Shown piece by piece: positions 8,843 to 20,100 of a DNA stretch of 64,000 bases. The first letter of the stretch is position 1. The number at the start of each line of letters is the position of its first letter. Below the pieces are notes generated by a model, which made no database searches, had not been told where the DNA came from, and saw only the letters and a list, made by a program, of their open reading frames with translations. The position numbers and the translations under genes are program-made. Source of the stretch: Closterium sp. Naga37s-1 (taxonomy: Eukaryota > Streptophyta > Zygnematophyceae > Desmidiales > Closteriaceae); the NCBI GenBank assembly GCA_947471745.1, contig CANJKZ010000170.1, positions 3,190,001-3,254,000 on the forward strand. Reading direction: 5' to 3'.

Positions 8843-9662
8843 TGTTGGTGCAACCCTACGGTTTGCACTCGGCTTGTTGTCCGTGTGCGTAAATGTGTGT
8901 GTGTATGGAATGGTATGAGGGCATGGGATAATATATATTTCATGCTTATAATTATGTGTGAATGTTGAGTCATGATGTCGAGTGTGTGTGTCGAGTCAAT
9001 AGCGAGTTATCGCTAGACGCGTGTTACGCGGTCGTTTGTGTCTCGCGCGCGGTTTCTATTTTGTCGTGCGCGGTTTCTATTTTGTCCTGTGTCGAACGTT
9101 CGGCGTGTCGCAGGTGTGTGCAGCAGACCCATCAAGAACTCAAGGATGAGTTTGTGATGAAGAGCCCGAGCCTTGGTGTCAAGCATCAAGTGATTTCGAA
9201 GCTCGCCAAAAAGGGTACACCTCAAGATATTGAAGATAGTTACATTACTTTGTGTAGTGTAACATTTCACTTGGTGTAGGCCCTAGTGAAGGGTAGTTTC
9301 GAGACCCTTCGTGGTTGGGGACAGTGTGGCACTGTTCCACATCACTGTACCTCGGCTCTTGGGGTTTGTAGGAGCTGGGAGTCATTCCCAACTCGTAACT
9401 CTTCCTATCTTGTGTTCTAAGACTATAGTGGCTGCCATAGTACCGTTCGTTCAAACCGACGCTGTGTCGTCAATTCTTGATCAAATCGTGAAATCTAAAT
9501 TGCTAATTGTAGACGACGTGAAGACGCTCCAGATCCAATTTGAATCAAGTCATTTGCAGCTGTGAGCAGAACGCTATCAACGTTTGAAGCCGCTGTGCAG
9601 AAATCCGTCTGTGCTCTCTATCTTTCGTTTTAGGCACATTCAAGCCTATTGTGACTATAACA
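8843..9662 (+). repeat. 5' LTR of Copia B
   Basis: The 820-bp LTR has TG...CA ends. A TATA-like 'ataatatatatttc' lies at about 8930. It is nearly identical to 12763-13582. Confidence 0.95.
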
Positions 9663-9664
9663 AG

Positions 9665-9676
9665 TGGTATCAGAGC
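9665..9676 (+). other. Primer-binding site of Copia B
   Basis: TGGTATCAGAGC lies two bases after the 5' LTR. It is the standard plant retrotransposon site complementary to the 3' end of initiator Met-tRNA and primes minus-strand cDNA. Confidence 0.93.
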
Positions 9677-10219
9677 CCCTTGGAGCAGTTTCGACAATTT
9701 CTGGACCTGAGGAAAGGGGTGGCAGAGCTGCTGGTGGCAGTGGAGAAGCTCAAGCTCAAGGCCAACCCCGTGATTCAGCCATGGCGCCCATGCAACCAAG
9801 TCTAGGCCCACCAAGGGATGAACATAGGGTGTTTGGGCTTGACAAGTTCAATGGCGACAACTTCGCTGAATGGTCCTTCAGAATGGAGAACGTATTTGAT
9901 CACTATGACCTGCTGGAGGTGATGGAAGGAACGGAGAAGCGCCCCGAGAACGACCCGGAGAAGAGCCCGTGGGTGCGGGCTACCCGACTATTTCTGGACG
10001 TGGTGGGCCCCCTGAAGCTTGGAGCTGCTGGAGCTGAGTATTTTCTCACCATTGTCGACGTCTACACCCGCATGACTTGGGTGTACGTGCTGGCCAAGAA
10101 GAGCGACGTGGCTGAAACGTTGAAGACGGATTGGTTCCCGATGGTGGAGCGGCAACAAGACCGTCTAGTCAAGTCAATCCGCACCGATCGAGGGGGAGTT
10201 CCTGAGCAAGGAGTTTGGG

Positions 10220-12721
10220 TTGTGGCTGAAGAAGAATGGTATTCGGCACTCCCTCACCATGCCATACTCCCCTGCAATGAACGGCATCGCCGAGCGAGCG
10301 AACCGCACAATCACGGAGGCGGCACGCGGGTTGCTCATTGAAGCCGGGCTACCCGACTATTTCTGGCCTGATGCGGTGCGGAGCGCGTGTGTGGCCAAGA
10401 ACAGAGCCTTGACTCATGTGGGAGTAGACAAATGGGTGCCCTATGTGGAGTGGCTAGGAAGGAAGCCAAAGGTGGATATGCTTCGGGTGTTCGGGTGCAT
10501 GTGCATGGCGCTCGTGCCTAAGCATCTTCGGCACAACAAGCTTGGTGCCAAGGCGGTGTGGGCCGTGCACTTGGGCATGGCTCAAAACAGCAAGGGATGG
10601 CTTCTTTGGGACCCATTCACCAAGAAGTTCTTGGTGAGCAGGGACTGCAAGTTCATGGAGAACTTCATGTACAAGGATTGGAAGGCGGAGAATGAGGCGA
10701 AGATAGGCGTGCGGTTTGGGGAGGTGAAGAGTTCCGGTTTGGAGCATGTGGAGCTGCCTTTGGAGCTGAGCAGCGGCAGCACAACCACAAGGCAATCCTC
10801 CCTTGTGAATGGGGGAGAGGAGGCCAATGATGCAGAGGAAGAAGAGGAGGAGGTGCAGCAAGTGAGCGAGCGTGCACCGTCACTCCCTTCCCGTACTACG
10901 AGTGCTCCACGGATTCGAGCCACACCGCAGCAACGCCAAGGCCTTCAAGTCCCTGCAGCTGAGGAGGAAGGAAGGGGCAAGAGGAGAGTTCAACCCCCTA
11001 ATAGGCTGACCTATGATGCGCCGGGAAAGCAGGGCAAGACAGCCCTGGCCGGAGCGGCAATGATGGTCGGAGACGACGAGGAGAGTGACTACGAGGAGTG
11101 TGCCTTCGCGTTCTTCTCTCCGGTGGAGATGCCGGGAGAACCAGCAACTCTCAAGGAGGCTTTGGAGAGTAGTGATGCTGAGGAGTGGAAGAAGGCCATG
11201 GAGAGTGAGCTGAAGAGCATCGAGGAGAATGACACGTTTGAATTGGTGGAGCTACCGGAGGGGCGTACGGCGATGACGTCCAAGTGGCTCTTCAAAATCA
11301 AGTCGGATGCCGACGGCAAGATCGAGCGCTACAAGTCTAGGCTTGTAGCCAAGGGGTACCAGCAGAAGGAGAAGGTGGACTTCAAGGAGCTGTTTGCCCC
11401 TGTGGTGAAGCCGACGACGCTGCGAACCCTATTCGCGGGAGCCGCCATCAAAGGATGGGTAGTAAAGCAAATGGACATCGTAACGGCATTCCTTAACGGC
11501 ATCCTTGAGGAGGAGATTTTTATGGCGCAGCCAGAGGGGTTTGATGATGGTAGTGGCAGAGTGTGGAAGCTGAAGAAGGCCCTCTATGGGCTGAAGCAGG
11601 CCCCTAGGCAATGGTACATGAAGCTGCGCGAAGTGTTGGAGGGGATCGGCTTCACTCCCTCAACGGCCGATCACTCCTTGTTCATGCTTGGCGAGGGGGA
11701 GCAGAGGAGTTTCATGGTGGTTTATGTGGATGACATCCTCATTTTCTCACCCTCTTCTGACCTTGTGAAGGAGGTGATGCTGAAGCTTCAAGACAAGTTC
11801 AAGTGCAAGGCCCTTGGTGACGTGAGCTTCTACCTTGGGCTCCACATCGAACGAGATGTGGAGAAGCGGTGCATGCGGGTGCATCAACGAAAGTACCTGG
11901 AGGCATTGGCTGCCAACTTTGGGCAGAGTGAAGGCCATGTGGCTACACCCTTTCCCTCTGGGTTCAAGTGTGTGAAGGGACCAGAGGAGGAGAGCGTTGG
12001 TGAAGAGGAGAGGCGCCGATTTCACTCGTTGGTGGGCAGCCTCATGTATGCGGCGGTAAACACCCGACCGGACGTCGCGTTTGCTACCGGGCAGCTGGCT
12101 AGGGTTGTGCAATGCCCTAATGAGGAGCAGGTAGCAGCTGGAATGAGGGTGGCCAAGTATCTTGGCCAAACACCGACCGTTGGGCTGCAATACTCGGCGG
12201 CGGCACAAAGGCGCCAAAAGGGCGCGGATGGTGTTGAACCCGGGCGTTTGTTCCTCACCGCCTACTCGGATGCTTCATATGCATCAGAACCAGAGGACAT
12301 GACAAGTGTGGGAGGCTTCATATGCTGTGTTGGTGGAGGCCCAACTGCTTGGGAGAGCAAGAAGCAGGTTGACCAAGCTTTGAGCTCGGTGGAGTCCGAG
12401 TACATGGCACTCTTCCGTGCCGTACGGGAGATTGTGTGGCAGCGGCGTTTGTTGGCTGAATTGGGGGAGGAGCAGCAAGGACCTACCCCACTGTACTGTG
12501 ACAGCCAGGGTGCCATTGCTCTTGCTAAGAACCCTGTGTTGCATGGACTCACGAAGCACATGAGGGTGAAGTGGCATTGGACGAGGAGCATGGTAAACGC
12601 GGGTGAAGTTGAGTTGCGCTACGTGAAGACCACGGGGCAGCCGGCTGACATGATGACCAAGAGGCTGGTGGAGCAGCAGCATTGGAAGTGTTGCAAGCTG
12701 GCTGGGATGGCTCTGAACTGA
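10220..12721 (+). CDS. Copia B integrase-RT-RNase H
   Basis: An open 833-residue segment. Residues 1-150 hold the end of the integrase core and its C-terminal region ('SLTMPYSPAMNGIAERANRT', 'FWPDAVRSACVAKNRAL', 'RVFGCMCMALVPKH'). Residues ~150-300 are an acidic, low-complexity linker. RT follows (~315-560), with 'SKWLFKIKSDADGKIERYKS', 'VKQMDIVTAFLNGILEEEIF', YGLKQAPRQWYMKL and the catalytic VVYVDDILIF. RNase H ends the protein (~690-833; YSDASYASEPEDMTSVGG, SVESEYMALFRAVREIVW, CDSQGAIALAKNPV, HMRVKWHW). Integrase before RT is the Ty1/copia order. The frame ends just before the polypurine tract and 3' LTR. Confidence 0.94.
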   Translation: MWLKKNGIRHSLTMPYSPAMNGIAERANRTITEAARGLLIEAGLPDYFWPDAVRSACVAKNRALTHVGVDKWVPYVEWLGRKPKVDMLRVFGCMCMALVPKHLRHNKLGAKAVWAVHLGMAQNSKGWLLWDPFTKKFLVSRDCKFMENFMYKDWKAENEAKIGVRFGEVKSSGLEHVELPLELSSGSTTTRQSSLVNGGEEANDAEEEEEEVQQVSERAPSLPSRTTSAPRIRATPQQRQGLQVPAAEEEGRGKRRVQPPNRLTYDAPGKQGKTALAGAAMMVGDDEESDYEECAFAFFSPVEMPGEPATLKEALESSDAEEWKKAMESELKSIEENDTFELVELPEGRTAMTSKWLFKIKSDADGKIERYKSRLVAKGYQQKEKVDFKELFAPVVKPTTLRTLFAGAAIKGWVVKQMDIVTAFLNGILEEEIFMAQPEGFDDGSGRVWKLKKALYGLKQAPRQWYMKLREVLEGIGFTPSTADHSLFMLGEGEQRSFMVVYVDDILIFSPSSDLVKEVMLKLQDKFKCKALGDVSFYLGLHIERDVEKRCMRVHQRKYLEALAANFGQSEGHVATPFPSGFKCVKGPEEESVGEEERRRFHSLVGSLMYAAVNTRPDVAFATGQLARVVQCPNEEQVAAGMRVAKYLGQTPTVGLQYSAAAQRRQKGADGVEPGRLFLTAYSDASYASEPEDMTSVGGFICCVGGGPTAWESKKQVDQALSSVESEYMALFRAVREIVWQRRLLAELGEEQQGPTPLYCDSQGAIALAKNPVLHGLTKHMRVKWHWTRSMVNAGEVELRYVKTTGQPADMMTKRLVEQQHWKCCKLAGMALN

Positions 12722-12762
12722 GAGAGCAACATATCCTAAGGCCAACAATCCGAGGGGGAGTT

Positions 12763-13582
12763 TGTTGGTGCAACCCTACGGTTTGCACTCGGCTTGTTGT
12801 CCGTGTGCGTGAATGTGTGTGTGTATGGAATGGTATGAGGGCATGGGATAATATATATTTCATGCTTATAATTGTGTGTGAATGTTGAGTCATGATGTCG
12901 AGTGTGTGTGTCGAGTCAATAGCGAGTTATCGCTAGACGCGTGTTACGCGGTCGTTTGTGTCTCGCGCGCGGTTTCTATTTTGTCGTGCGCGGTTTCTAT
13001 TTTGTCCTGTGTCGAACGTTCGGCGTGTCGCAGGTGTGTGCAGCAGACCCATCAAGAACTCAAGGATGAGTTTGTGATGAAGAGCCCGAGCCTTGGTGTC
13101 AAGCCTCAAGTGATTTCGAAGCTCGCCAAAAAGGGTACACCTCAAGATATTGAAGATAGTTACATTACTTTGTGTAGTGTAACATTTCACTTGGTGTAGG
13201 CCCTAGTGAAGGGTAGTTTCGAGACCCTTCGTGGTTGGGGACAGTGTGGCACTGTTCCACATCACTGTACCTCGGCTCTTGGGGTTTGTAGGAGCTGGGA
13301 GTCATTCCCAACTCGTAACTCTTCCTATCTTGTGTTCTAAGACTATAGTGGCTGCCATAGTACCGTTCGTTCAAACCGACGCTGTATCGTCAATTCTTGA
13401 TCAAATCGTGCAATCTAAATTGTTAATTGTATACGACGTGAAGACGCTCCAGATCCAATTTGAATCAAGTCATTTGCAGCTGTGAGCAGAACGCTATCAA
13501 CGTTTGAAGCCGCTGTGCAGAAATCCGTCTGTGCTCTCTATCTTTCGTTTTAGGCACATTCAAGCCTATTGTGACTATAACA
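12763..13582 (+). repeat. 3' LTR of Copia B
   Basis: 820 bp, about 99% identical to 8843-9662. It is followed directly by the duplicated target GCAGC and the resumption of Copia C integrase sequence. Confidence 0.95.
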
Positions 13583-15452
13583 GCAGCCGCATGGATCATG
13601 GAGGTACGGGCGACCTCCATGACTAAGCCAATGCGGCGCTCAGCAACCCCATTCTGCTGCGGAGAGGCCGGAAGCGTGAACGTCTGGCGGATGTCGTGCT
13701 CCGCACAGAAGGCTGCCAAGAGGTCTGAGGAGAACTCACCACCTCTGTCAGAGTGCAAACGCAGGACAGGAAAGTTTGACTGGAACTACTCGCGGAGCAG
13801 GAGATGAACAGCGCGGATCTAGGGGATCAAAACATCAGGGACATCCCCCTTGCACTGCAATGGGAAGACCGTGGTGTAACGCGTGTAGTCGTCGACGACC
13901 AGCAGGAGGAACCGCTCGTGGCCCAGTCCACGGACGCGGGCTGGGCTCCACACGTCCAGGTGGAGAGTCTGCAGGGGAGCCTCTGTGGGAGGGAACGAGG
14001 AGGAGTGAGGAGCGGCGCGCTGCCGCCCCTCGACACAGGGAAGACAGGGAGGAGCAGGCGAGGGTGGGAGGGGAGGGAGAACCCTGGGAAGACCAGAGAT
14101 AAGGACACTGCGGTGCATGCTGCGAAGACGCTGCACCGAGGGGTGACCAAGGCGGTGGTGCCAAAGGAGGGTCTGGTGCGACAAGGCGCGACACGAGCAG
14201 GGGGGCGACAACTGACCTGACGCAGACGCAGACGCAGCTACCTGAGGGGACTCAGTGGTTAGTGTGTACAGGCCCGACCCCGGTTGCCGACTGAAGGTAG
14301 CCAGGTAACGACCCGTCTGAGCACACGTGCAGTGTGTCACACGCTCGTAGGCAGGGGTGAACTGGTGAACACCCGCATCTGGAGCGCAGAACCCGCCACC
14401 AAGTTCGTAGAGAATGAGGGGAGGTAAAGACCCGACAGTGTGCCGGACGGGACAGCGGGACAACGGAAGACAGTGGTGGAGGTCGCACGGACTGGACCCC
14501 CGGAGGGGTCTGCCAGGGAGACTGCAACCGGCCGACTGAGCGGCGTGAGGGTCGTGCTGTCGCGAAAGAAGGAGCGAGAAGCACCAGAGTCAAGTGTGAA
14601 GGTGTACAAGGCCTCAGCAGGCGCAGTACTAGAGACAGCAGACTCACCAGCACCTGGAGCAGCAGCCTCACCAGCACCCAGAGCAGGAGACGCACTAGCA
14701 CCTAGAGCAGCAGCCTCACCAGCACCTAGAGCAGGCGACGCACGAGCAGCTAGATCAGCAGCCTCACCAGCACCGAGAGCAGCAGGCTCTATATCTGGGT
14801 CAGGCGGTACGCACAGGTAACAGGCACGGTCAGCACTAGTAGGCAATGCATACATGGCAGTGAGAATAGCATCATAGTCAAGAGCAAATATATCTACCCT
14901 CTGCCCAAGCAGCTCCACCCAGTCGGGGAGCTCAGCCTCGTCGCCAAACTCGGTACGCCAGGCGTCGCTCAGACGAGCGAAGCAGCGGGACTGTGTGTGA
15001 CTAAGCATCCCGCAAGCCTGACCAGTCCGATCACATGTGCGAATGACGTACGGGCAGCGAACGATACTCAAAGACCCTCTACTCTGAGCGTACCACTCAC
15101 GAAGCTGCTGGGGCGTAAGTGTCTCACGCGGACGCCGCTGCAGCTGCAGCTGGCCACTGCCAGACGCTCCCGACCGACCAGCTCCAGGGCGACAGCCACG
15201 ACGGCTACCGCCACAACCCCAACTAGCACTCACGAAGCTGCTGGGGCGTGAGAGACTCGCGCGGACGTCGCTGGAGCTGCATCTGGCCACCGCCAGTAGC
15301 AGCAGTAGCAGTGGTAGTGGCAGTAGTAGCAACAGCTGCGCGGGCAGGGCAGGCACGGCAGGCAGGTAGGCAGGCAGGCAGGCAGGCAGGCAGATAGGCA
15401 GGGAGGCTGGCAAGCAGGCAGGCAGGCTGGCAGGCAGGCAGTGCGCTAACAA
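13583..15452 (-). CDS. Copia C protease, GAG-pre-integrase and integrase parts
   Basis: Minus-strand segments, right to left. Near 15090-15290 are two copies of a LTPQQLREWYA-type motif. Near 14560-14615 is the aspartic protease motif FTLDSGASRSFFRD. Near 14110-14225 is the GAG-pre-integrase zinc region ('QTLLWHHRLGHPSVQRLRSM', CLPCVEG). Near 13583-14000 are integrase core pieces ('HLDVWSPARVRGLGHERFLL', VVDDYTRYTTVF, 'MHSDRGGEFSSDLL', 'TLPASPQQNGVAERRIGLVM'). These are the standard Ty1/copia pol modules. The set is broken, with a few breaks, and the rest of the integrase continues beyond Copia B at 8842. Confidence 0.88.
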
Positions 15453-15469
15453 GGCAGGTGCTCACCAAT

Positions 15470-16640
15470 GGCGGGAAGAGCAGGCGCTCGCCGGGCGAGC
15501 AAGGCCGGCGCTCGGCGGGCGGCTGCACGTGGTCCAGGGGCGGCGTCGCGGGTCCAGGGGCGGCGTCGCGGGGTCCAGGGGCGGCTGCACGGAGTCCAGG
15601 GGCGGCTGCACCAGGGGCGGCTGCTTCAGGGGCCTGGGGCGGCTGCTCTGGGTCCAGGGGCGGTTGCTCGAGGGTCCAGGGGCGGCTGCACCAGGGGCGG
15701 CTGCTGCAGGGGCCAGGGGCGGCTGCTTAGGGTCCAGGGGCAGGTGCTCGAGGTGCCAGGGGCGGCTGCACCAGGGGCGGCTGCTGTAGGAGCCAGGGGC
15801 GGCTGCTCTGGGTCCAGGGGCGGCTGCTCGAGGGTCCAGGGGCGGCTGCACCAGGGCGCGTCGGCTGCAGGGCGCGGCCGCGTCAGAGGCAGGGCGCGGC
15901 CGCGTCAGAGGCAGGGCGGGGCCGCGTCGGCTGCAGGGCGCGGCCGCGTCAGAGGCAGGGTGCGGCCGCGTCGGCTGCAGGGCGCGGCCGCGTCGAAGGC
16001 AGGGCGGGCCGCGTCAGAGGCAGGGCGGGGCTGCGTCGGCTGCAGGGCGCGGCCGCGTTGGCTGCAGGGCACGGCCGCGTCGAAGGCACGGCGCGGCCGC
16101 GTCAGAGGCTGGGCACGGCCGCGTCAGAGGCAGGGCGGGGCCGCGTCGGCTGCAGGGCGCGGCCGCGTCGAAGGCAGGGCGCGACCGCGTCGAAGGTAGG
16201 GCGCGGCCGCGTCAGAGGCAGGGCGATGCCGTGTCAGAGGCAGTGCGGGGCCGCGTCAGCTGCAGGGCACGGCTGCGTCAGAGGCAGGGCGCGGCCGCAT
16301 CAGAGGCAGGGCGGGGCCGCGTCGGCTGCAGGGCGCGGCCGCGTCGAAGGCAGGGCGGGGCCGCGTCAGAGGCTGGGCGCGGCCGCGTTAGAGGCAGGGC
16401 GGGGCTGCGTTCTGGCCTGACGGGCCTGCAGGGGCGGCTCGCGGGCCTGACTGGCCTGCAGGGGCGGCTCGCGGGCCTGACTGGCCTGCAGGGGCGGCTC
16501 GTGGGCCTGACGGGCCTGTAGGAGCGGCGCGTGAGCCTTACGAGCCTGCAGGGGCGGCGCGCTGGCCTTGTGGGCCTGCAGGGGCGGCGCGCTGGCCTAG
16601 GGCAGCAGGAGGCAGCGCGAGGGCTGCAGGACGGCGCGCG
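15470..16640 (-). repeat. GC-rich leader tandem arrays of Copia C
   Basis: Three successive arrays fill the space between primer-binding site and pol. About 15520-15860 holds units around GGGGCGGCTGC. About 15860-16420 holds ~22-bp units around GCGGCCGCGTCAGAGGCAGG. About 16425-16600 holds ~30-bp units around GGGGCGGCTCGCGGGCCTGA. Frames across the arrays stay open only because the units lack stops, so I do not call genes here. Sister elements F and H carry different arrays at the same place. Confidence 0.88.
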
Positions 16641-16763
16641 CAGCGCAGCACGTCACAAGACAGGGCAGGCAGGCAGGCAAGCAGGTGCAGTACAACACAT
16701 GGGGTAGCACGGTAACCGCAACGGTAGGTGGGCCCGAAAAAAAGACGGTCCTACGGACCTAGT

Positions 16764-16775
16764 GCTCTGATACCA
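16764..16775 (-). other. Primer-binding site of Copia C
   Basis: The minus strand reads TGGTATCAGAGC directly after the 5' LTR, complementary to plant initiator Met-tRNA. Confidence 0.92.
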
Positions 16776-16909
16776 TGTTAGAATCTAGTAGCAGGAATGA
16801 TTGAACTATGAAAGAGTTGGGTACAAATATGAAACCCTAAAGTGGGTTGTACCCCATATTGGCTACCCCACTACAGCCTAAACATATATAGCAGATATAA
16901 CATTTGACA
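16776..16909 (-). repeat. 5' LTR of Copia C (134 bp)
   Basis: On the minus strand it begins TGTCAAATG and ends ATTCTAACA, directly next to the primer-binding site. Its core (GGCTGTAGTGGGGTAGCC, then TATGGGGTACAACCC) is shared with the LTRs at 21975, 37590, 44741, 49398 and 56144. At 134 bp it is very short for a Copia LTR. Confidence 0.9.
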
Positions 16910-17195
16910 GGAGGAGGAGGAGGAGGAGGAAGAGGAGGAGGAGGAGGAGGAGGAGGAGGAGGAGGAGGAGGAGGAGGAGGAGGGGGAGGACGAGGAGGAG
17001 GAAGAGGAGGAGGAGGAGGAGGAGGAGGAGGAGGAGGAGGAGGAGGAGGAGGAGGAGGAGGAGGAGGAGGAGGAGGAGGCAGAAGAGGATGAGGAGGAAT
17101 AGGAGGAGGAGGAGGAAGAGGAGGAGGAGGAGGAGGAGGAGGAGGAGGAGGAGGAGGAGGAGGAGGAGGAGGAGGAGGAGGAGGAGGAGGAGGAG
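16910..17195 (+). repeat. GGA/GAG trinucleotide repeat (poly-Glu in frame)
   Basis: About 285 bases of nearly pure GGA triplets with a few substitutions. Read in frame with the basic segment that follows (GTG at 17199), it encodes a run of glutamate ending in Asp-Val-Ala-Ala. The minus strand would give poly-Ser or poly-Leu, which I treat as shadows. The C LTR abuts it directly. Confidence 0.9.
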
Positions 17196-20100
17196 GATGT
17201 GGCGGCCGTGAAGGGACGGGGTGGGCGAGGCAGACGGGTGAGTGGTACAGGGAAGGTGGGGGGCCGGACTCGCCATTCCCGAAAACGCGGGGCAGTTAAC
17301 GCCCCGCGCGGCGAAGCAGCGGGCAAATCGAATGCGCGTAAGGTGAAGGGCGAAAGTGAAGGGGGTGGTAAAAAGCAAGGGAGCCAGGGAGCAAAAGGGG
17401 ATGGAGAAGGAAAGGGTGGCCGTGCCAAAGGAGTTACAGTGGGTACCGGCAAGAAAGAACCTGTCGGTAAATGTCGCAGCGGCCGCCAAAGCACCCCGCG
17501 GAAAGGTGGCAACGACAAGGTGCAGGCAGCAAAAAAACCAAAGGGACAGCAGAAAGGTGAGCACTGTGGCCAATACACATGGCTTGGTGGTTGTACTCTC
17601 TGCTCAACCGTGCCAAATAACACCATTCTCCACATTGTTTCTTCCCTGCAGGGAAGGAGAAGGTCGACGAATCTGCAAAGCAAGGTAAAGCATCTTGTAA
17701 CAAAACATTACCCTGCTAAACCCGATTTAGACTCAAATCGTTGATCTTATGTATGCATGTGTACCCCTGTATTGAAACTAATCGACTCTAATTTTGTGAT
17801 CCTGCTCCCTCTAAATCTCAGCCCCTCGCGTTACAGGCATTGGGCCGCCGGTAAGTGTGCAACGGATGCAGCTAAAGAAGGGGGCTGGGAGAGCGAGTGT
17901 TACACTGCTATCCACAGGAGCCCCACGGTTCTACACGCCAGCGTGATAGTGTAAGGGCACACAGGACGGCTGCAGAAGACGTTGATCCCCTTGGCCAGAG
18001 GGGGGATTATTCACACCCTTTTCCTCCGCTCATGGGTGCCCTAGGCGGAGCACGAGCAGTTTGTTACACGGGAGGAGTTCCAGGCGCTGCGGTCGGAGAT
18101 GTACACCATGTTTGCTCAGCTCGGCTTGCGTCGTGGAGTACCTGCCAGTTACGCCGGGGGTTCCGCAGTCGTGCCTATGGCTGGTACCCCGCCGCTGATG
18201 AGTGCCGTGGACAAGGCACGAGTGCTAGTGTTGCAGGAGACAAACCCATTCCCGGTATGTGGCGGGCCAGATGGGGCGGCTTGGGGTTGCCGTGGCAACC
18301 AGGGCGGGGTTGGGGCTGACGTGGCAGCTTGGAAGGGTACACGAGAGCGGCGCGTGATGAGGCAATGCGTGTCAGGGGGGTGGGGGGTGACGCGGGATGG
18401 GGTGGGTGGGGGTGACGTGGCAACGTGTGTCAGGTGGGTGGGGGTTGACGCGGCATGGGGTGGATAGGTGTGACGTGGAAAGTGGGGTGGGTTGTTGGTG
18501 GACGTGGCGGATGGGGGAGGGTGTGACGTGGCGGGATGTGAGGTTTGGGGCTGACGTGGCAGCTTGGAAGGGTACACGGGAGCAGCGCGTGACGAGGCGA
18601 CGCGTGTCAGGTGGGTGGGGGGTGACGCGGCATGGGGCGGGTGAGGGTGACGTGGCAAATGGGGCTGGTTGCTGGTGGACGTGGCGGATGCAAAAGGGTG
18701 TGACTTGGCGGGATGTGAGGGTTGGGGATGACGTGGCGGCTTGGAAGGGTACACGGGAGCGGCGCGTGACGAGGCGACGCGTGTCAGGTAGGTGGGGGTG
18801 ACGTGGCATATTTTGGGTGGGTGTGACGTGGCAAGTGGGGCTGGTTGCTGGTGGACGTGGCGGATGCAGGAGGGTGTGATGTGGCGGGATGTGAGGGTTG
18901 GGGCTGACGTGGCGGGATGTGAGGTTTGGGGCTGACGTGGCGGCTTGGAAGGGTACACGGGAGCGGCGCGTGACGAGGCGACGCGTGTCAGGTGGGTGGG
19001 GGGTGACGCGGCATGGGGTGGGTGGGGGTGATGTGGCAAATGGGGCTGGTTGCTGGTGGACATGGAGGATGCAAGAGGGTGTGATGTGGCGGGATGGAGG
19101 GGTTGGGGCTGACGTGGCGGGATGTGAGGCTTGGGGATGACGTGGCGGCTTGGAAGGGTACACGGTAGCGGTGCGTGGCGAGGCGACGCGTGTCAAGTGG
19201 GTGGGGGGTGACGTGGCATGTGGTGGGTGGGTGTGACGTGGCATGTGGGGCTGGTTGCTGGTGGACGTGGCGGATGCAGGAGGGTGTGACGTGGCGGGAT
19301 GTGAGGGTTGGGGCTGACGTGGCGGCTTGGAAGGGTACACGGGAGCGGTGTGTGACGAGGCGACGCGTGTCAGGTGGGTGGGGGGTGACGTGGAATGGGG
19401 TGGGTGGGTGTGACGTGGCAAGTGGGGCTGGTTGCTGGTGGACGTGGCGGATGCAGGAGGGTGTGACGTGGCAAGTTCACACAGTACAACCTGTGGTCCC
19501 GCGGCCACAGACATAACTGATGGTTTCTCTCTCCCATGTTGTGTTGTGTACCCTACACCCCTGCGCAGAATAAAGCCTACTTAGTGTGCTCTCAGCTCAT
19601 GTTTCTGAACCCCCCGGAAAAAATCCAGTACTACCTTGCACCGGAGGAAGTGTTCGAAGCGTTCGCTGTCCACTTGTCTGCATAAGGGCTCGAGTCAATG
19701 AAGCTGCTGTGGTTGCACATGACAAGTCAACCATGGGAGTATTCAACCACCAGATGTCGTCAACAAGGTCAACCATCAGCTCCACCCTCAGGCCAGCAGC
19801 ATACACCGGCATGGTTCTTGCCGACTACACCCATCTCCTGGATAACCTGCCCACTGAGCTACACCCAACGAGGTGGTTCGACGACGAGCAACTCCTAGCG
19901 GAGTACAGAGATGGTATGTGCAACTTGAAAACACCCATATGCCCAACCATATGCCAGTTGGCAGCTACATATCACCGTGCGATGTGGCTCACCCTGACTC
20001 TCATCCCCCCACTTGATTTCTGTACACCCCCTTTCCAACCCATACCCTCCCTGCCACCCTATAGAACAGTGGGCCCTCAACTGGCACTTTGACAAGGCCA

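Larger units (their letters stand above)
8843..13582 (+). mobile_element. Young Copia element B inside Copia C
   Basis: Two 820-bp LTRs (8843-9662 and 12763-13582) start TGTTGGTGC and end CTATAACA. The plant initiator-Met primer-binding site TGGTATCAGAGC follows the first LTR, and a purine tract (CCGAGGGGGAG) precedes the second. The target duplication GCAGC is perfect (8838-8842 and 13583-13587). The LTRs differ at about 7 of 820 positions (about 0.9%), so insertion was recent. Internal parts: a short Gag-like start ('KFNGDNFAEWSFRMENVFDH'), integrase, RT and RNase H. It is not whole; I count about two breaks, and no protease could be recognised. Confidence 0.96.
7220..16909 (-). mobile_element. 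Copia element C, short-LTR lineage, split by Copia B
   Basis: Read on the minus strand: 5' LTR (16776-16909), primer-binding site (16764-16775), GC-rich leader arrays (about 15470-16640), protease, GAG-pre-integrase, integrase, and a long Gly/Ala/Glu/Pro spacer ending at 7220. Copia B sits inside the integrase region (8843-13582). The RT, RNase H and 3' LTR known from sister copies D, F and H are not present before the junction with gypsy sequence at 7219/7220. I see no recognisable capsid region. The element is broken, with several breaks besides the B insertion. Its right end abuts a GGA repeat, part of the gene remnant at 16910-20630. Confidence 0.9.

Noticed and set aside
9665-9676. tRNA gene fragment
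   Set aside because: Only 12 bases match initiator Met-tRNA; position after an LTR makes it a primer-binding site.
15468-16521. Open frames of 243, 120 and 96 residues in the Copia C leader
   Set aside because: Gly/Arg/Ala-rich frames produced by stop-free GC-rich tandem units; nothing is conserved in the other copies.
15515-16600. CRISPR-like array
   Set aside because: Units are contiguous tandem repeats with no unique spacers, and the DNA is eukaryotic.
16871-17683. Minus-strand poly-Ser and poly-Leu proteins
   Set aside because: Shadows of the GGA repeat; the plus-strand poly-Glu reading joins a plausible exon.
18149-19514. Long minus-strand frames (304 and 380 residues) rich in Pro, His, Thr and Ser
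   Set aside because: They follow the minisatellite unit exactly and have no start, motif or conservation of their own.
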